NCBI GenBank assembly: GCA_030674185.1
Contig: JAPXFY010000018.1
Coordinates: 41,469,211-41,533,210 of the forward strand
Length of the DNA stretch: 64,000 bases
Direction: 5' to 3'
Origin: Monoplex corrugatus
Taxonomy: Eukaryota > Mollusca > Gastropoda > Littorinimorpha > Ranellidae
The position numbers and the translations under genes are program-made. Under the pieces are notes generated by a model. That model was not told the origin of the DNA and did not search any database. It saw only the letters and a list, made by a program, of their open reading frames with translations. Position 1 is the first letter of the stretch. Each line of letters starts with the position of its first letter. Positions 1 through 31,102 of the stretch are shown piece by piece.

Positions 1-74
1 ACCATTTCAACCAGCGTCATTCACTTCATTTTATTATTTGTGTGCTGGGGAGATTTTGAGCCTCTACGTAACTT

Positions 75-240
75 AAGGGCTCTAAGCTTTTTAACAAATA
101 CTATCTACATCGCTCTAAGCTTTGTAATGAATACTATCTACATCGCTCTAAGCTTTTTGATAAATACTATCTATATCGCTCTTAGCATTTTTTAATAAAC
201 ACTATTCACATCCCCTGTTAAAACAGTTCGTACTATCTAT
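75..240. repeat. Short tandem repeat of about 40 bp
   Basis: Four imperfect copies of GCTCTAAGCTTTTTAATAAA followed by TACTATCTACATC. The rest of 1-400 shows nothing recognisable. Confidence 0.6.
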
Positions 241-402
241 ATTAAACACACTTTTCTTCTAGAATCTCCAACCAGCCATTGCGCGGAAATGTATTCAGAA
301 ACTTAACCTGACCAAACTATGATAGCATCTGTGTCTGTCCATCAGGACAGAAAGTGCAGACTGTAAAATGCTGCAAATACTTCCAGACATTAATCCCTCG
401 AA

Positions 403-1130
403 TTCATCATCATCATGTGCCCTGTCGCATGGCGTTAGCGATCATAGCCCTCCAAGCACATCTTCCACCTCTCTGTCTTTAGCCATCCTGCAAGTCCGTC
501 CAATATTTTCTCCCTGGGTCTACCTGGTGCTCTCTTTCTCTCCAGATTTCCTGTTGTGATCAGGTGCTCCGATCCCCCTTTCCTCATAAAATGGCCTATA
601 AATGTTGCCTGTGTCCCCCTAATTTTCCTTATGAATGATCTTCTTGTATCTGCCTCTATCAAGACTGTCTCGTTTGTTTTCTTTGCTGTCCATGGAACTC
701 TCAACATTCTTCTTAGAAACGACATCTCAAATGCCTCAAATTTGTTCTGGCTTTGCTCGTTGACTGTCCACGCCTCACAACTGTATAACATTATCGGTTC
801 TATATGCCATTCAAGAACTCTCTTCCTGGTGTTAATTGATAGACATTTGTTGATAAGAATGCTTTTCATCTTCTTGAATGCTGTTTTGGCTTGGTCGATT
901 CTGCTGGCTATTTCTGATGTGCATCTGCCGTCTCGTGAGATGATCGTTCCCATACATTTATACTTATCAACGTGCTCAAGGTTGTGCCCTTTGCTGTTAT
1001 TTTGCATGAGGGGATTTCAAGTTTTTTACTGATTACCTTGACCCTGACTTTAGTTTTCTTGCTATTTAGCTCCAACCCTTTGTTTTTGCTTTCTATTTCT
1101 ATTATATTCACAAGGTTTTGTAGGTCCCTC
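403..1130 (-). pseudogene. LINE reverse-transcriptase C-terminal fragment (RTE-like)
   Basis: The - strand encodes a decayed non-LTR retrotransposon C-terminus: MGTIISRDGRCTSEIASRID, then AKTAFKKMKSIL, LYSCEAWTVNEQ, FEMSFLRRMLRVPWTAKKTN and a basic GRPREKILDGLAGWL tail. This order is typical of the thumb and C-terminal region of animal RTE-like and related 'endonuclease-reverse transcriptase' LINEs. The 3' end has a short (ATG/ATC)-type tail at about 403-416, as RTE elements often do. The 5' part is truncated near 1130. It closely parallels 34108-34850, so it belongs to the same family. It sits just upstream of the first visible monooxygenase exon, in an intron. Confidence 0.75.
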
Positions 1131-1213
1131 GATATTACCAGAGGGCAATGCTTTGCGGTTATGACGAATTCTGAAGATTACAACCGGTTTACTCCTATTT
1201 TGAAATGTTTCAG

Positions 1214-19209
<17,996 letters not shown>

Positions 19210-19568
19210 ATGGCTCTCACCTCCTGCGACCATCTTCTTTCATTTCTGCCGCCACGCTTCAAAAAGGAGCCATATTTCTATTCATATGACTTGTAACAAT
19301 ATTTTTCATTCAGTTAAACCACAAACTAAGCTTATCAATGCGGATTAGTTCGTTTACATGTTCATTGGCATAAACATACATAAAACAGTGACCCAACGGC
19401 ATCAAGAATTAATCCCGTTCTGGCGTCCACAATTGGAAGTAGTTCATTTGTACCACTTTTACCAAGGAAGCCGTTTATTGCATGTAAGAAGATTTAGAAT
19501 AAGAACTTTATTTAGCTAATGACAGGATTTGGGGAAAACACTTTAATGAAAAATTATAGTGGCTTGGA

Positions 19569-19574
19569 AATAAA
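19569..19574 (+). promoter_or_regulatory. Candidate polyadenylation hexamer
   Basis: AATAAA on the sense strand about 360 bp after the proposed stop of the monooxygenase gene, in otherwise featureless AT-rich sequence. It is the first clear hexamer after the stop, but such hexamers are frequent by chance here. Confidence 0.3.
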
Positions 19575-19911
19575 AGAAATACAAAATATGCATCAAACTG
19601 ATAACGCACTGGATGTTGTCTTACACTAGTTTTAAATTATGAATACTTATGATATCAGAAAAGAGTATGTAAAAGAATATCCTTTATTGGTACGCTGTAA
19701 TGCCTTTGATTTAAATACGTACATCAGCCTAATGAAACACCGGGACATATGCTTCATATATACGTTAGACTATGGTAGATTCTGTTTGGAAACCAGTCAT
19801 CAGTAATGCGACCACCTCAGGAATACACTTTATATTTCTGTGCGTTCATTTCTACATCTCCATAAAAACATAAACACACAGTACTTACAGAATTTTTCTT
19901 TTATCCTCGTT

Positions 19912-20185
19912 AGAGTGTATGGCCGAGTTGATAAAGCACTTACGTGTGAGAAACTTAGGTTCTATTCCCCAATGGACAGGGATTTTTCTCTCTCCTCCCC
20001 CCAACCCGTTCCATTACTCTTTAGTAGTCTGGGTGCTAGTCTTTCGGATGTGACGATTAACTGAATTCCCGTGTGCAGCATGCATTGAGCCCACGTCAAA
20101 AATCCCACGCGACAACAAAAGAGTTGTCCCTGCAACATTCTATAAAAAATCCACTTTTATTGATAAACAAAAACACGCATACAAG
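19912..20185 (+). mobile_element. tRNA-derived SINE, second family
   Basis: Starts with GAGTGTATGGCCGAGTTGAT (A-box) and GGTTCTATTCCCC (B-box), followed by CTTTCGGATGTGACGATTAA, CCCGTGTGCAGCATGCATTG and a CCCACGCGACAACAAAAGAG-type body. From memory this body resembles a SINE common in gastropod genomes; that is not verified. 19210-19912 (3' UTR or downstream) shows no other feature. Confidence 0.6.
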
Positions 20186-20384
20186 GAAACAAGAACCATA
20201 CAAAGGGTGTCGCCTTACTATGTTTTTCTAGGGGATAATGGCCCGTATTTCGCGTAGAAAAAAAAAATCCGTTGAGACAAAAGATAACAAATCCAATCAA
20301 ATTTTCGAGTTCCATTATTTACTCCGAAAAGCCTGGTGTTGTGAGTGTAATTAACAGTACCGGTACATCTTTAAACGAGCAAGC

Positions 20385-20580
20385 ACTAGAAGATGTAACA
20401 GCGTTTTAACTCAACAAAGAAAGAATCAAATATCAAGGTATGAAATAATGTCAATATGTAATAGCTTCATTACACAACAAAGGAACAAATATCAGGGTAT
20501 GAAATAGTGTCAACATGTAATAGGTTCTGTACATAAGCAAAGCAAATATCATGGTATGAAATAATGTCAGTCTTCAGATA
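20385..20580. repeat. Short tandem repeat of about 65 bp
   Basis: Three imperfect copies of AACAAAGNAANAAATATCANG followed by GTATGAAATAATGTCAA. The rest of 20190-20950 is AT-rich without recognisable features. Confidence 0.55.
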
Positions 20581-20954
20581 ACATTAGAAATGTGATGAAA
20601 TTGGTTATCATTGTCTTTATCATCGATCCTGGACTTACAGAAAATTTGCAGTTGTGATTTCTATACATATTTTCAGTACTTGTTGAAAATATCTACAATT
20701 TCACATTAAGCGTGTGGGTTATCTATGTAAAATTAGATCAAAATGGCGCAAATGATATCTTTAAGAAAACGACAACTACTGGCAGAAACGATACAAAAGC
20801 AGCATATATGACTGGCGGCAGAAACGAAAATAAGCAGAAATATGGTCATGTTTGTAAATACAGTACAGGTATTATGGTCAGTTAGTTTAAAGGATTCTAT
20901 GTCTTCCTGACTTAATACGTTTTCTTTTTAAATAAGTACGATCTGATTTTGAAT

Positions 20955-21540
20955 CTCTCTCTCTCTCTTGCTCTCTCTCGCTCGCTCTCTCTCCCTCTGT
21001 CTGTCTCTCTCTCTTTTTTTTTTTTCTTCTTTTTTTTACTCTCAAATTATCATGGAGTTAAAATCTGTTTTTCGTATTTTTGTATCTGTCTTTGTTTTAT
21101 TTTTAAAAATGGGTTATGCCGATAACTTTCATATACCTAACTGTCGCATTTCTGCAGTTATTTTGCATATTTGTACTTCAATATAGTAGATACGCATTCT
21201 TTTATTAGCTGTTGTGTTTTTGAGTGCAGCGTTTGATTTCGTCTCTGTCTCTGTTTTACTCTCTCTGTCTCTCCGTGTCTCTCTCTTTCTCTCTCTCTCC
21301 CTGTTTCTATGTCTCTCTCTCTCAGTCTCTGTTTCTGTCTGTCTCTGTCTCTCTCTTTCTACCTTCTACACACACACACACATATACGTATATATATATA
21401 TATGTATTATATATGTATTTCACATGCATATATTGTATGTTATATATATATATATTACATATATATACATAAATATATATATTATACTTCATATATATTC
21501 TATATTACGTCACATATTTGCATACTGTGTATTATGTATA
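20955..21540. repeat. (CT)n, (CA)n and (TA)n microsatellites
   Basis: CT-rich runs at 20955-21015 and 21235-21362, a short CA run, then TATATA-rich sequence abutting the transposon copy at 21557. Confidence 0.85.
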
Positions 21541-21556
21541 CTTTTATATGTATATA

Positions 21557-23184
21557 CACTACGCACAAAAAGTTAAGGATCACTTGCACAAAAATTCATA
21601 ACTTTCAAAATAAGAAAGCCAATGCGTTGAAGTTTGGCAAACATTTAATTCCATGCTTTAGTGACAACGATACACAATTGCCTTCAATTTCGAGCAATCG
21701 TTTGGTGTGTACATTTGATCAAAGTGGGTACGTATCGAAATTTGATTTCCCAAAGTCATTGAAATCACAAGACAGGGCATTCTGATGCTCCCAAAAGTTC
21801 AGTAATGCGTGTAACCGCCATGGCTGTTCTGGCACTCGACGCAGCGAGTCCTCATCGAGTTGACCAGGTTGGTGAAGATCCTCTGTGGAAGCGCCTGCCA
21901 CTCAGCCTGCAGCATCTGGTAGAGGTGTTGGGCATCCCTGGGAGGGGGGTGGTTGCTCCTCACTTTGCGATCCAGCTCATCCCAGAGGTTCTCAATCGGG
22001 TTGAGATCGGGACTGCATGCTGGCCACTCCATTCTGTTGACTCCAGACTGCTGCAGGAAGTCGTTGACCACCCTTGCCCTGTGGGGGCGAGCGTTATCAT
22101 CCTGGTAGACAGCCGTCGGTCCCATCTGCTGCAGTGTAGGCACAGCCAACGGTCGAAGGATCTCATCCCGGTATCGGAAGCCAGTCAGGTTACCCTGTAC
22201 ATGATACAAGGGTGTTCTGTGTTGAAGGCTGAAGGCTCCCCCAGACCATTACAGAACCTCCACCAAAGGCCACCTTTTCTTGGACAGTGGTGTCAATAAA
22301 GCGTTGCCCTGGGCGCCTCCAGACCCTCAGTCAGCCGTCGTTGTGGTTCATGGTGAAGCGTGATTCATCACTGAACAGGACCTGGGACCATTGCTGACGT
22401 GTCCACCTCACGTGACGTCTGCAGAAGGCGCGGCGTGCTGCCCTATGGGCTGGAGTTAAGCGTGGCCGTACAGATGGGCGACGAGAACGGAGGTTAAACC
22501 CATGAAGCGGTTCCGTATGGTCTGCTGGCTGATGATGTTAGTAGCCACCCTCAGCTGCCTTCGAATGATGCTGGAAGAGGCTGTTCTTGTCTGCAGGGCT
22601 TGTCGTTCAATGAGACGATCTTCACGTGGGTTTGTCTTCTTCAGTCGACCAGATCTGCGTCTTTCATGGACCCTCCCAGTGGCTGTGAAGCGTTGAATCA
22701 GTCTGACAATGACCGAGATGGACACCTGAAGTCGCCTGGCCACTTCTCGCTTGGGAACACCATCTTGGAACCATGCAACAGCTCGTCCCCTCTCAAACTC
22801 GCTCAATTTTCGTCGTGGAGGCATTGTCAGATCAGGCCTACTACTGGTGGAATGTCTTCTTATAAAGCCAAGCAAGAGACAGCATCTCACACATAAACAG
22901 CAGTGCTTGCACGTGCATAATGGTTTTTCCATCTGGCTTGTGCAATGTGTTCAGGCAGAACGGTCCAAAACAAGGTCCTTTTTCGCAAGTTTCCGCTTTT
23001 CCGTTTGCGGCCAAGCTCAGTAGTAGAGAATCCCGTGCAATTTTCGCACTAACACAACATCGCCCACTTACAGCTGAACAAGAATTCATAACAATTTGGC
23101 TGGACTGAGAAATAAATAACAGTAGCGAAATTAGTTTATTACGCACCTGTTTTCTCATAGTGATCCTTCTTTTTGTGCGTAGCT
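21557..23184 (-). mobile_element. Tc1-like transposon T2, copy 1 (broken)
   Basis: Ends CACTACGCACAAAAAGTTAA (left) and ...TTTTGTGCGTAGCT (right) are inverted and flanked by TA (21555-21556 and 23185-23186). The body matches the copies at 31103-32579 and 44541-46149 almost base for base. Length about 1.63 kb. Confidence 0.9.
21799..22831 (-). pseudogene. T2 transposase, frameshifted
   Basis: The N-terminus (MPPRRKLSEFERGRAVAWFQ and the HTH region) is open from about 22824 to 22456 but leaves frame after QQTIRNR. The C-terminus is open from 22209 to 21799 and keeps QDDNARPH and SPDLNPIENLWDE, so two of the three catalytic residues are present. Frame changes near 22500 and 22220 break the chain. 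Otherwise it is close to the open copy at 44903-45907. Confidence 0.85.
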
Positions 23185-23193
23185 TATATACAT

Positions 23194-23282
23194 ACAGGAA
23201 GCTGGTGGATAGTTATTTGCTTTGCTAGCATGGTTGACGATGCTGGATGTTGGTGGACAGGGTGCGGGTGTCTAAAGGTTAA
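23194..23282. mobile_element. Half of a TTAA foldback MITE
   Basis: CAGGAAGCTGGTGGATAGTT ... TTTGCTTTGCTAGCATGGTT ... TCTAAAGGTTAA matches the right half of the element at 9689-9884. It lies 8 bp beyond the TA flank of transposon T2 copy 1. Confidence 0.55.
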
Positions 23283-23539
23283 ATACAAACATAACTGTCT
23301 TGGGCAGAAAAACATGAAGTCATCCAGGACTGAGCCACACAAGATTCAGAACAAGCATGGTCACTTTTTTTTTTTTAGGATCATTGCACTCAGGCACACC
23401 TTTTTTTTCTCTTTCTTTCTTTTTTTTTTCTCCTGTCACATTTTCTACGCCTTCGTAATGATCACAGAAACTGGCACAGTTTTTTCACAATGCGATGATG
23501 ATGATGGCGATGAGGATGATAATCATGACGCTATGGAGT

Positions 23540-23875
23540 TCCATCTAGCATTGAGACTGTGAGACATGGCTGTAATCTACGCTTACCATCATAATATATC
23601 CTGGCGTCAACCAGGCCCGAGAGATACAGACACCCGTGGCGCTGGTCAGAAGATTTGAGCAACACCCTCAGTGACGCATATGTGAAGTGGATGAGACTCG
23701 ACTGTATGGTTCCAGTTTTCCCAATGAGCCCATAGCACACCCAACTCTGGGTAGGAGCCGGTTAGAGCCGAAAAATCCCACAATGATATATTTTTGAAGG
23801 GACTGCTAGGGATTCGTACCCACAATCATCCAGTCGGTAGTCCGTTGCGTTAACCACTACACCACGGCGACTGAT
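23540..23875 (-). mobile_element. tRNA-derived SINE (family S), fullest copy
   Basis: The - strand head GTCGCCGTGGTGTAGTGGTT, AACGCAACGGACTACCGACT, then TGTGGGTACGAATCCCTAGC has A-box and B-box. The body runs through GGCTCTAACCGGCTCCTACC and TCTGTATCTCTCGGGCCTGG to a tail that on + reads GATGATAATCATGACGCTAT followed by GGAGTTCC. The gaps 23283-23540 and 23880-24540 contain nothing I can name apart from T-rich tracts. Confidence 0.7.
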
Positions 23876-24539
23876 TGCAAGCATGGTCTCATTAGTTTCT
23901 GACCACAGCCTGGACTCTGGACTTCGTCCAAGAGGGCACCACACCCGGAAAATTCCATATACGCTCCACCTAAATCTGCCAACTTCTTATCTAGCAGACT
24001 TCTTAAGCCTACCTAAGTCCTTACGCCCTGGCAAAGTCTTTAAAATGGGGGAGATGAATACCAATGAAACACCGACATCACCAGAATGAACGGATTATTC
24101 AAATGGGCAGAAAACGAGCTAGCTTCTATATCGCACCGTAAGATTGAACTTGAGACATGAAATCTTGGGTCCACGGCTCCATCAAATAAACCAATCAGGC
24201 CTTTTCCATACAGACTTAATTTAAAACCCTTTCCCAATTGCAGATTCTACTCAGAAACTCTTCCTAGTATTCGAAGATTTGCCTATGTTTTTAAAGAAAA
24301 TGTTTTTCAATTTGACAGAGCACCACACTGTTACTATTTATCATAGAGCATCCATACTTGGCCAACTTATTTATAAGATGTCATAGTTGTTATGTACCCC
24401 AGTATGTTTGTCCTGCCTGCTTGTGTCATGCTGCTGTCCCCTGTATTGTCACCAAAGCAAGGTAAAATCATGACATCATGCTGTAGTCCACAACTAGCCT
24501 TTAACATACACAGTGGATTATGTGAGTCACAAACAGCAC

Positions 24540-24880
24540 ATATGGCCCTGTTCTTTTCACTCTTTACACCTCCCCCTGTCCACCATCATCAACTCCCACT
24601 CTATAAAACACCACTTCTATGCTGATGACACCAACTTCAAGACAGTGACTCACCTGACAATATACAGCGCCTCCTGACTCGCACCACTGAGTGTTACTCG
24701 GACATCAAAAATTGGATGACATACAACAAACTTCAGCTAAATGATAAGACAGAAGCTATCCTCATTGGCACCCGTCAGAAGCTTTCTCAGCTGCCTCCTC
24801 TTTCTCTCCCATTATGTAACACATCAGTCCCAATTTCTGATTCAGCTAAAAACCTTGGTGTCTGCATTGGTGATATTCTT
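24540..24880 (+). pseudogene. LINE reverse-transcriptase fragment with YADD motif (CR1/Jockey-like)
   Basis: One frame gives FTLYTSPLSTIINSHSIKHH followed by FYADDTNF, the catalytic YxDD box of a reverse transcriptase. After a frameshift it continues DNIQRLLTRTTECYSDIKNW, MTYNKLQLNDKTEAILIGTR and ISDSAKNLGVCIG. This block order (Y/FADDTQL ... W...N.LKLN..KTE.+++G ... ++NLGV) is that of CR1/Jockey-type LINEs, a different family from the RTE-like pieces elsewhere in the window. Confidence 0.75.
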
Positions 24881-25154
24881 TTTGTGAAAAGTGTACATAT
24901 TCGATTGGAATATTATGACAGTGGATACGAATGAGGACACGTTCAGGTAATAATAATAATAATTAATAAATAGGAGAACATGCCTGCCTTTCTAAAAATA
25001 GCACGGATGATTCCACACACCCGATGTATAGCGCACAATGTTTGTTTTGGTGATTATGTAGGCATACATGAAATGTATAAGCAAAAGACTGCTCATGGAC
25101 AATGGGATAAAATTATATTTTCTTGTTATTTCCCAGCTTCCAAAAATAATCTCC

Positions 25155-25265
25155 CTACAAAAAGCTGGTGGATAGGATGAGGGAGTCAAAGGTTAAGTTT
25201 GCTTTGCTAGTATGGTTGGCAATGCAGGATGCTGACTGACAAAAGTGCGGGAGTCAAAGGGTTAA
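25155..25265. mobile_element. Half of a TTAA foldback MITE
   Basis: AAAGCTGGTGGATAGGATGA, then GGGAGTCAAAGGTTAAGTTT, TTGCTAGTATGGTTGGCAAT and ending GAGTCAAAGGGTTAA; same family as 9689-9884. Confidence 0.55.
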
Positions 25266-25434
25266 TACACAAAATCAATGACAGTGGGAAACAAAATATA
25301 CACAAAAGACATGAATTTGCCTAAAAATCAAATGTCTAGCCATTGCTTGTTCTTTACTTGTGCCACATCACTCATACTTTTAACAAGTAATGACTTAAGA
25401 TGTTTTTGAATAGGTAAAAGACAGATTGTCCCAT

Positions 25435-25683
25435 ACCTAACCCTTAAGGGAATGAGGTTGACAAGAGATCTCAATTTGTCTTCAGGGCAGCATCATGGGG
25501 ATGTGGCCCATCTCCTCTCCATCACTGCTTTGCCTCCCTTAACTTACAAGAAAAACAGGTATTCATTCACAGCTGGGTAGACTGGAGACCAAGTTTTGCT
25601 CCAGTGAGATTTGTATCCTTGCAAACTCATATGGTCAGATTGGAATGCGAGTGTTTAACCTTTGTGTCAATCTCGCCCCCATG
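25435..25683 (-). mobile_element. tRNA-related SINE fragment
   Basis: The - strand reads GGGGGCGAGATTGACACAAA, GGTTAAACACTCGCATTCCA, then GCAAGGATACAAATCTC (B-box-like). The tail has GTCTACCCAGCTGTGAATGA as at 14370-14560. Confidence 0.45.
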
Positions 25684-25719
25684 TATTTTTAACATTATGT
25701 AATGATTCCCAGTACCAGC

Positions 25720-25905
25720 AACACACATACACACCCCCAAAGCACACACACACACATACATATATGCACATGCACAAACGCGCACATGCACTTATGCACG
25801 CACACACATGTATGCACATTCACAGACACACACATGTACACACACATATGCACGCATGCGTACACACACACTCTCATACAACACACACACCACCATGCAC
25901 ACAAA
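25720..25905. repeat. (CA)n-type microsatellite
   Basis: Imperfect CACACATG/CATGCACA repeat. 25905-26490 beyond it is unassigned AT-rich sequence. Confidence 0.85.
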
Positions 25906-26489
25906 CTCCGCTCTTCCATTTGTTTGTAAATAAATACAGGGCTATCAATAGTCCCATGTAAATGTAAACTCATACCAAAACATAACAAGTTCACACTAAA
26001 GACATCCTCAGGGGTCCCGATTCCAAATGAAAAAAAAAAAGAAACACTGAAAATCTAAGGAGTCCGAGGACATGCTTCCCCAGAAAAGGTTTTTGAATAT
26101 ATATGCAAAATAATGGAATCTGACCTTATCAAGCACAAGTTTAGGCTTGTTTATGATCCTTTGTACTGAAGTAAATAATCTGTACTTACTGGTGACAAAT
26201 TTCAAGATAATCTGGTGAGTATTCTTCCAATGTATGCTCCAACATACATTATACAACTCAGACTGAACAGCTTCAAGATTCTTTGCAGTTTTCTGCCTCA
26301 TCTGGTGTTTCTTTGACTTGAAATGGTCGAAAATTTGTAGATGCCTGCTCAACTATAACTCATAAAAGCCATGTGCTCATTTCCAAAAAAAAGCCATGTG
26401 CTCGGATTTCCAAGAAAAATCGGAAAATCGGGAGCCCTGCATCCTAAATTAAACTGTTGTTCATACCTACATGACACAAACCAACAAGT

Positions 26490-29400
26490 TCACACTAAAG
26501 ACATTTTACTTCACATCATGTTAGATACTAATACACACAAATCCACACTGAAGACATTTTATTTTACATCATGTTAGATACTAATACACACAAGTTCACA
26601 ATACTAATACACACAAGTTCATACTGAAGACATTTCATTTTACATCATGTTAGATACTAATACACACAAGTTCACACTGAAGACATTTTGTTTTACATCA
26701 TGTTAGATACTAATACACACAAGTTCACACTGAAGACATTTTATTTTACATCATGTTAGATACTAATACACACAAGTTCACACTGAAGACATTTCATTTT
26801 ACATCATGTTAGATACTAAATACACACAAGTTCACAATTACTAATACACACAAGTTCACACTAAAGACATTTAACTTCACATCATGTTAGATACTAATAC
26901 ACACAAGTTCACACTAAAGACATTTTACTTCACATCATGTTAGATACTAATACACACAAGTTCACACTGAAGACATTTTGTTTTACATCATGTTAGATAC
27001 TAATACACACAAGTTCATACTGAAGACATTTTACTTCACATCATGTTAGATACTAATACACACAAGTTCACACTAAAGACATTTTACTCCACATCATGTT
27101 AGATACTAATACACACAAGTTCACACTAAAGACATTTTGTTTTACATCATGTTAGATACTAATACACACAAGTTCACACTGAAGACATTTTGTTTTACAT
27201 CATGTTAGATACTAATACACACAAGTTCACACTAAAGACATTTTATTTCATATCATGTTAGATACTAATACATACAAGTTCACACTAAAGACATTTTACT
27301 TCCCATCATGTTAGACACTATATACACACAAGTTCACACTGAAGACATTTTATTTCACATCATGTTAGATACTAATACACACAAGTTAATACTGAAGACA
27401 TTTTTATTTCACATCATGTTAGATTACTAATACACACAAATTCACAATACTAAATACACACAAGTTCACACTAAAGACTTTTTATTTCACATCATGTTAG
27501 ATACTAATACACACAAGTTCACAATACTAATACACACAAGTTCACACTAAAGACATTTTCCTTCACATCATGTTAGATACTAATACACACAAGTTCACAC
27601 TGAAGACATTTTGTTTTACATCATGTTAGATACTAATACACACAAGTTCACACTGAAGACATTTTGTTTTACATCATGTTAGATACTAATACACACAAGT
27701 TCACACTGAAGACATTTTATTTCACATCATGTTAGATACTAATACACACAAGTTCACACTGAAGACATTTTGTTTTACATCATGTTAGATACTAATACAC
27801 ACAAGTTCACACTGAAGACATTTTATTTCACATCATGTTAGATACTAATACACACAAGTTCACACTGAAGACATTTTGTTTTACATCATGTTAGATACTA
27901 ATACACACAAGTTCACACTGAAGACATTTTATTTTACATCATGTTAGATACTAATACACACAAGTTCACACTAAAGACATTTTGTTTTACATCATGTTAG
28001 ATACTAATACACACAAGTTCACACTGAAGACATTTTGTTTTACATCATGTTAGATACTAATACACACAAGTTCACACTGAAGACATTTTGTTTTACATCA
28101 TGTTAGATACTAATACACACAAGTTCACACTGAAGACATTTTACTTCACATCATGTTAGATACTAATACACACAAGTTCACACTGAAGACATTTTGTTTT
28201 ACATCATGTTAGATACTAATACACACAAGTTCACACTGAAGACATTTCATTTTACATCATGTTAGATACTAATACACACAAGTTCACACTGAAGACATTT
28301 TATTTCATATCATGTTAGATACTAATACACACAAGTTCACACTGAAGACATTTCATTTTACATCATGTTAGATACTAATACACACAAGTTCACACTGAAG
28401 ACATTTCATTTTACATCATGTTAGATACTAATACACACAAGTTCACACTAAAGACATTTTGTTTTACATCATGTTAGATACTAATACACACAAGTTCACA
28501 CTGAAGACATTTTGTTTACATCATGTTAGATACTAATACACACAAGTTCACACTGAAGACATTTTGTTTTACATCATGTTAGATACTAATACACACAAGT
28601 TCACACTAAAAACATTTTGTTTTACATCATGTTAGATACTAATACACACAAGTTCACACTAAAGACATTTTACTTCACATCATGTTAGATACTAATACAC
28701 ACAAGTTCACACTAAAGACATTTTGTTTTACATCATGTTAGATACTAATAACACAAGTTCACACTGAAGACATTTCATTTTACATCATGTTAGATACTAA
28801 TACACACAAGTTCACACTAAAGACATTTTGTTTTACATCATGTTAGATACTAATACACACAAGTTCACACTGAAGACATTTTGTTTACATCATGTTAGAT
28901 ACTAATACACACAAGTTCACACTGAAGACATTTTGTTTTACATCATGTTAGATACTAATACACACAAGTTCACACTAAAAACATTTTGTTTTACATCATG
29001 TTAGATACTAATACACACAAGTTCACACTAAAGACATTTTACTTCACATCATGTTAGATACTAATACACACAAGTTCACACTAAAGACATTTTGTTTTAC
29101 ATCATGTTAGATACTAATACACACAAGTTCACACTGAAGACATTTCATTTTACATCATGTTAGATACTAATACACACAAGTTCACACTGAAGACATTTTA
29201 TTTTACATCATGTTAGATACTAATACACACAAGTTCACAATACTAATACACACAAGTTCATACTGAAGACATTTCATTTTACATCATGTTAGATACTAAT
29301 ACACACAAGTTCACACTGAAGACTTTTTATTTTACATCATGTTAGATACTAATACACACAAGTTCACACTGAAGACATTTTATTTTACATCATGTTAGAT

Positions 29401-30650
29401 ACTAATACATACAAGTTCATACTGAAGACATTTCATTTTACATCATGTTAGATACTAATACACACAAGTTCACACTGAAGATATTTCATTTATCATCATG
29501 TTAGATACTAATACACACAAGTTCATACTGAAGACATTTCATTTTAACATCATTGTTAGATACTAATACACACCAAGTTCATACTGAAGACATTTCGTTT
29601 TACATCATGTTAGATACTAATACACACAAGTTCATACTGAAGACATTTCATTTTACACCATGTTAGATACTAATACACACAAGTTCATACTGAAGACATT
29701 TCATTTTACATCATGTTAGATACTAATACACACAAGTTCATACTGAAGACATTTCATTTTACATCATGTTAGATACTAATACACACAAGTTAACACTGAA
29801 GACATTTTATTTCATATCATGTTAGATACTAATACACACAAGTTCACACTGAAGACATTTCATTTTACATCATGTTAGATACTAATACACACAAGTTCAC
29901 ACTGAAGACATTTTGTTTTACATCATGTTAGATACTAATACACACAAGTTCACACTGAAGACATTTTGTTTTACATCATGTTAGATACTAATACACACAA
30001 GTTCACACTGAAGACATTTTGTTTACATCATGTTAGATACTAATACACACAAGTTCACACTGAAGACATTTTGTTTTACATCATGTTAGATACTAATACA
30101 CACAAGTTCACACTGAAGACATTTTATTTCATATCATGTTAGATACTAATACACACAAGTTCATACTGAAGACATTTTGTTTCACATCATGTTAGATACT
30201 AATACACACAAGTTCACACTGAAGACATTTTATTTCATATGTTAGATACTAATACACACAAGTTCACACTGAAGACATTTTGTTTTACATCATGTTAGAT
30301 ACTAATACACACAAGTTCACACTGAAGACATTTTGTTTTACATCATGTTAGATACTAATACACACAAGTTCACACTGATGACATTTTATTTCACATCATG
30401 TTAGATACTAATACACACAAGTTCACAATACTAATACACACAAGTTCACATTGATGACATTTTATTTCACATCATGTTAGATACTAATACAAGTTCACAA
30501 TACTAATACACACAAGTTCATACTGAAGACGTTATTTCACATCATGTTAGATACTAATACACACAAGTTCATACTGAAGACATTTTATTTTACATCATGT
30601 TAGATACTAATACACAAAAGTTCAGACTGAAGACATTGTGTTTTAAATCA
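26490..30650. repeat. 53-bp minisatellite array, about 78 copies
   Basis: Unit: TTAGATACTAATACACACAA, GTTCACACTGAAGACATTTT, GTTTTACATCATG (53 bp). Copies are highly alike, with recurrent alternatives (CTAAAG/CTGAAG, TTTTGTTTTAC/TTTTACTTCAC/TTTCATTTTAC). Some units are truncated to GTTCACAATACTAATACACA. There is no spacer structure and no coding frame. Confidence 0.97.
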
Positions 30651-31102
30651 AACGTTTGTTCATACCTACATTTTACACACTAACACATACAAATTCATAC
30701 TTAAAACATTTTACATAAAACTCTTGTTCATACCTACAGAATGTACTATCATTCCTACCTACAGATTGTTCCCTGCAAATATCGCATTCATACATTATTT
30801 CCATGGAACATACTGGACAATCATGTGATTATGTTATTCCTATTTATAGCCCAAATGGCAGTATCTGCAGTGCCTCAAATGGCTGTGCACCATTGGGTGA
30901 CTGAAAGGTCCTGTGTCAAAGCAAGCATTACTGTTTCCTTTGGTACAAGTGACTAGTGTACACATTATTGTCTGAGGGGTTTGTCCCTTGTCACTGTATA
31001 TATTATTATTTAACATTTGTTATCCATGTACTGTAGTACTAGGGCCCTCCTTCAACAGGAATGAAGCTGGGTTTCTAAGTTATACACAGTCATCATGTAA
31101 TA

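Noticed and set aside
26008..26352. 114-codon - strand frame
   Set aside because: Lys- and Phe-rich, ends in a poly-Phe stretch from an A-run, no recognisable motif; probably chance.
26490..30650. CRISPR-like regular array
   Set aside because: Units are contiguous with no unique spacers, and the rest of the window is clearly eukaryotic. It is a minisatellite.
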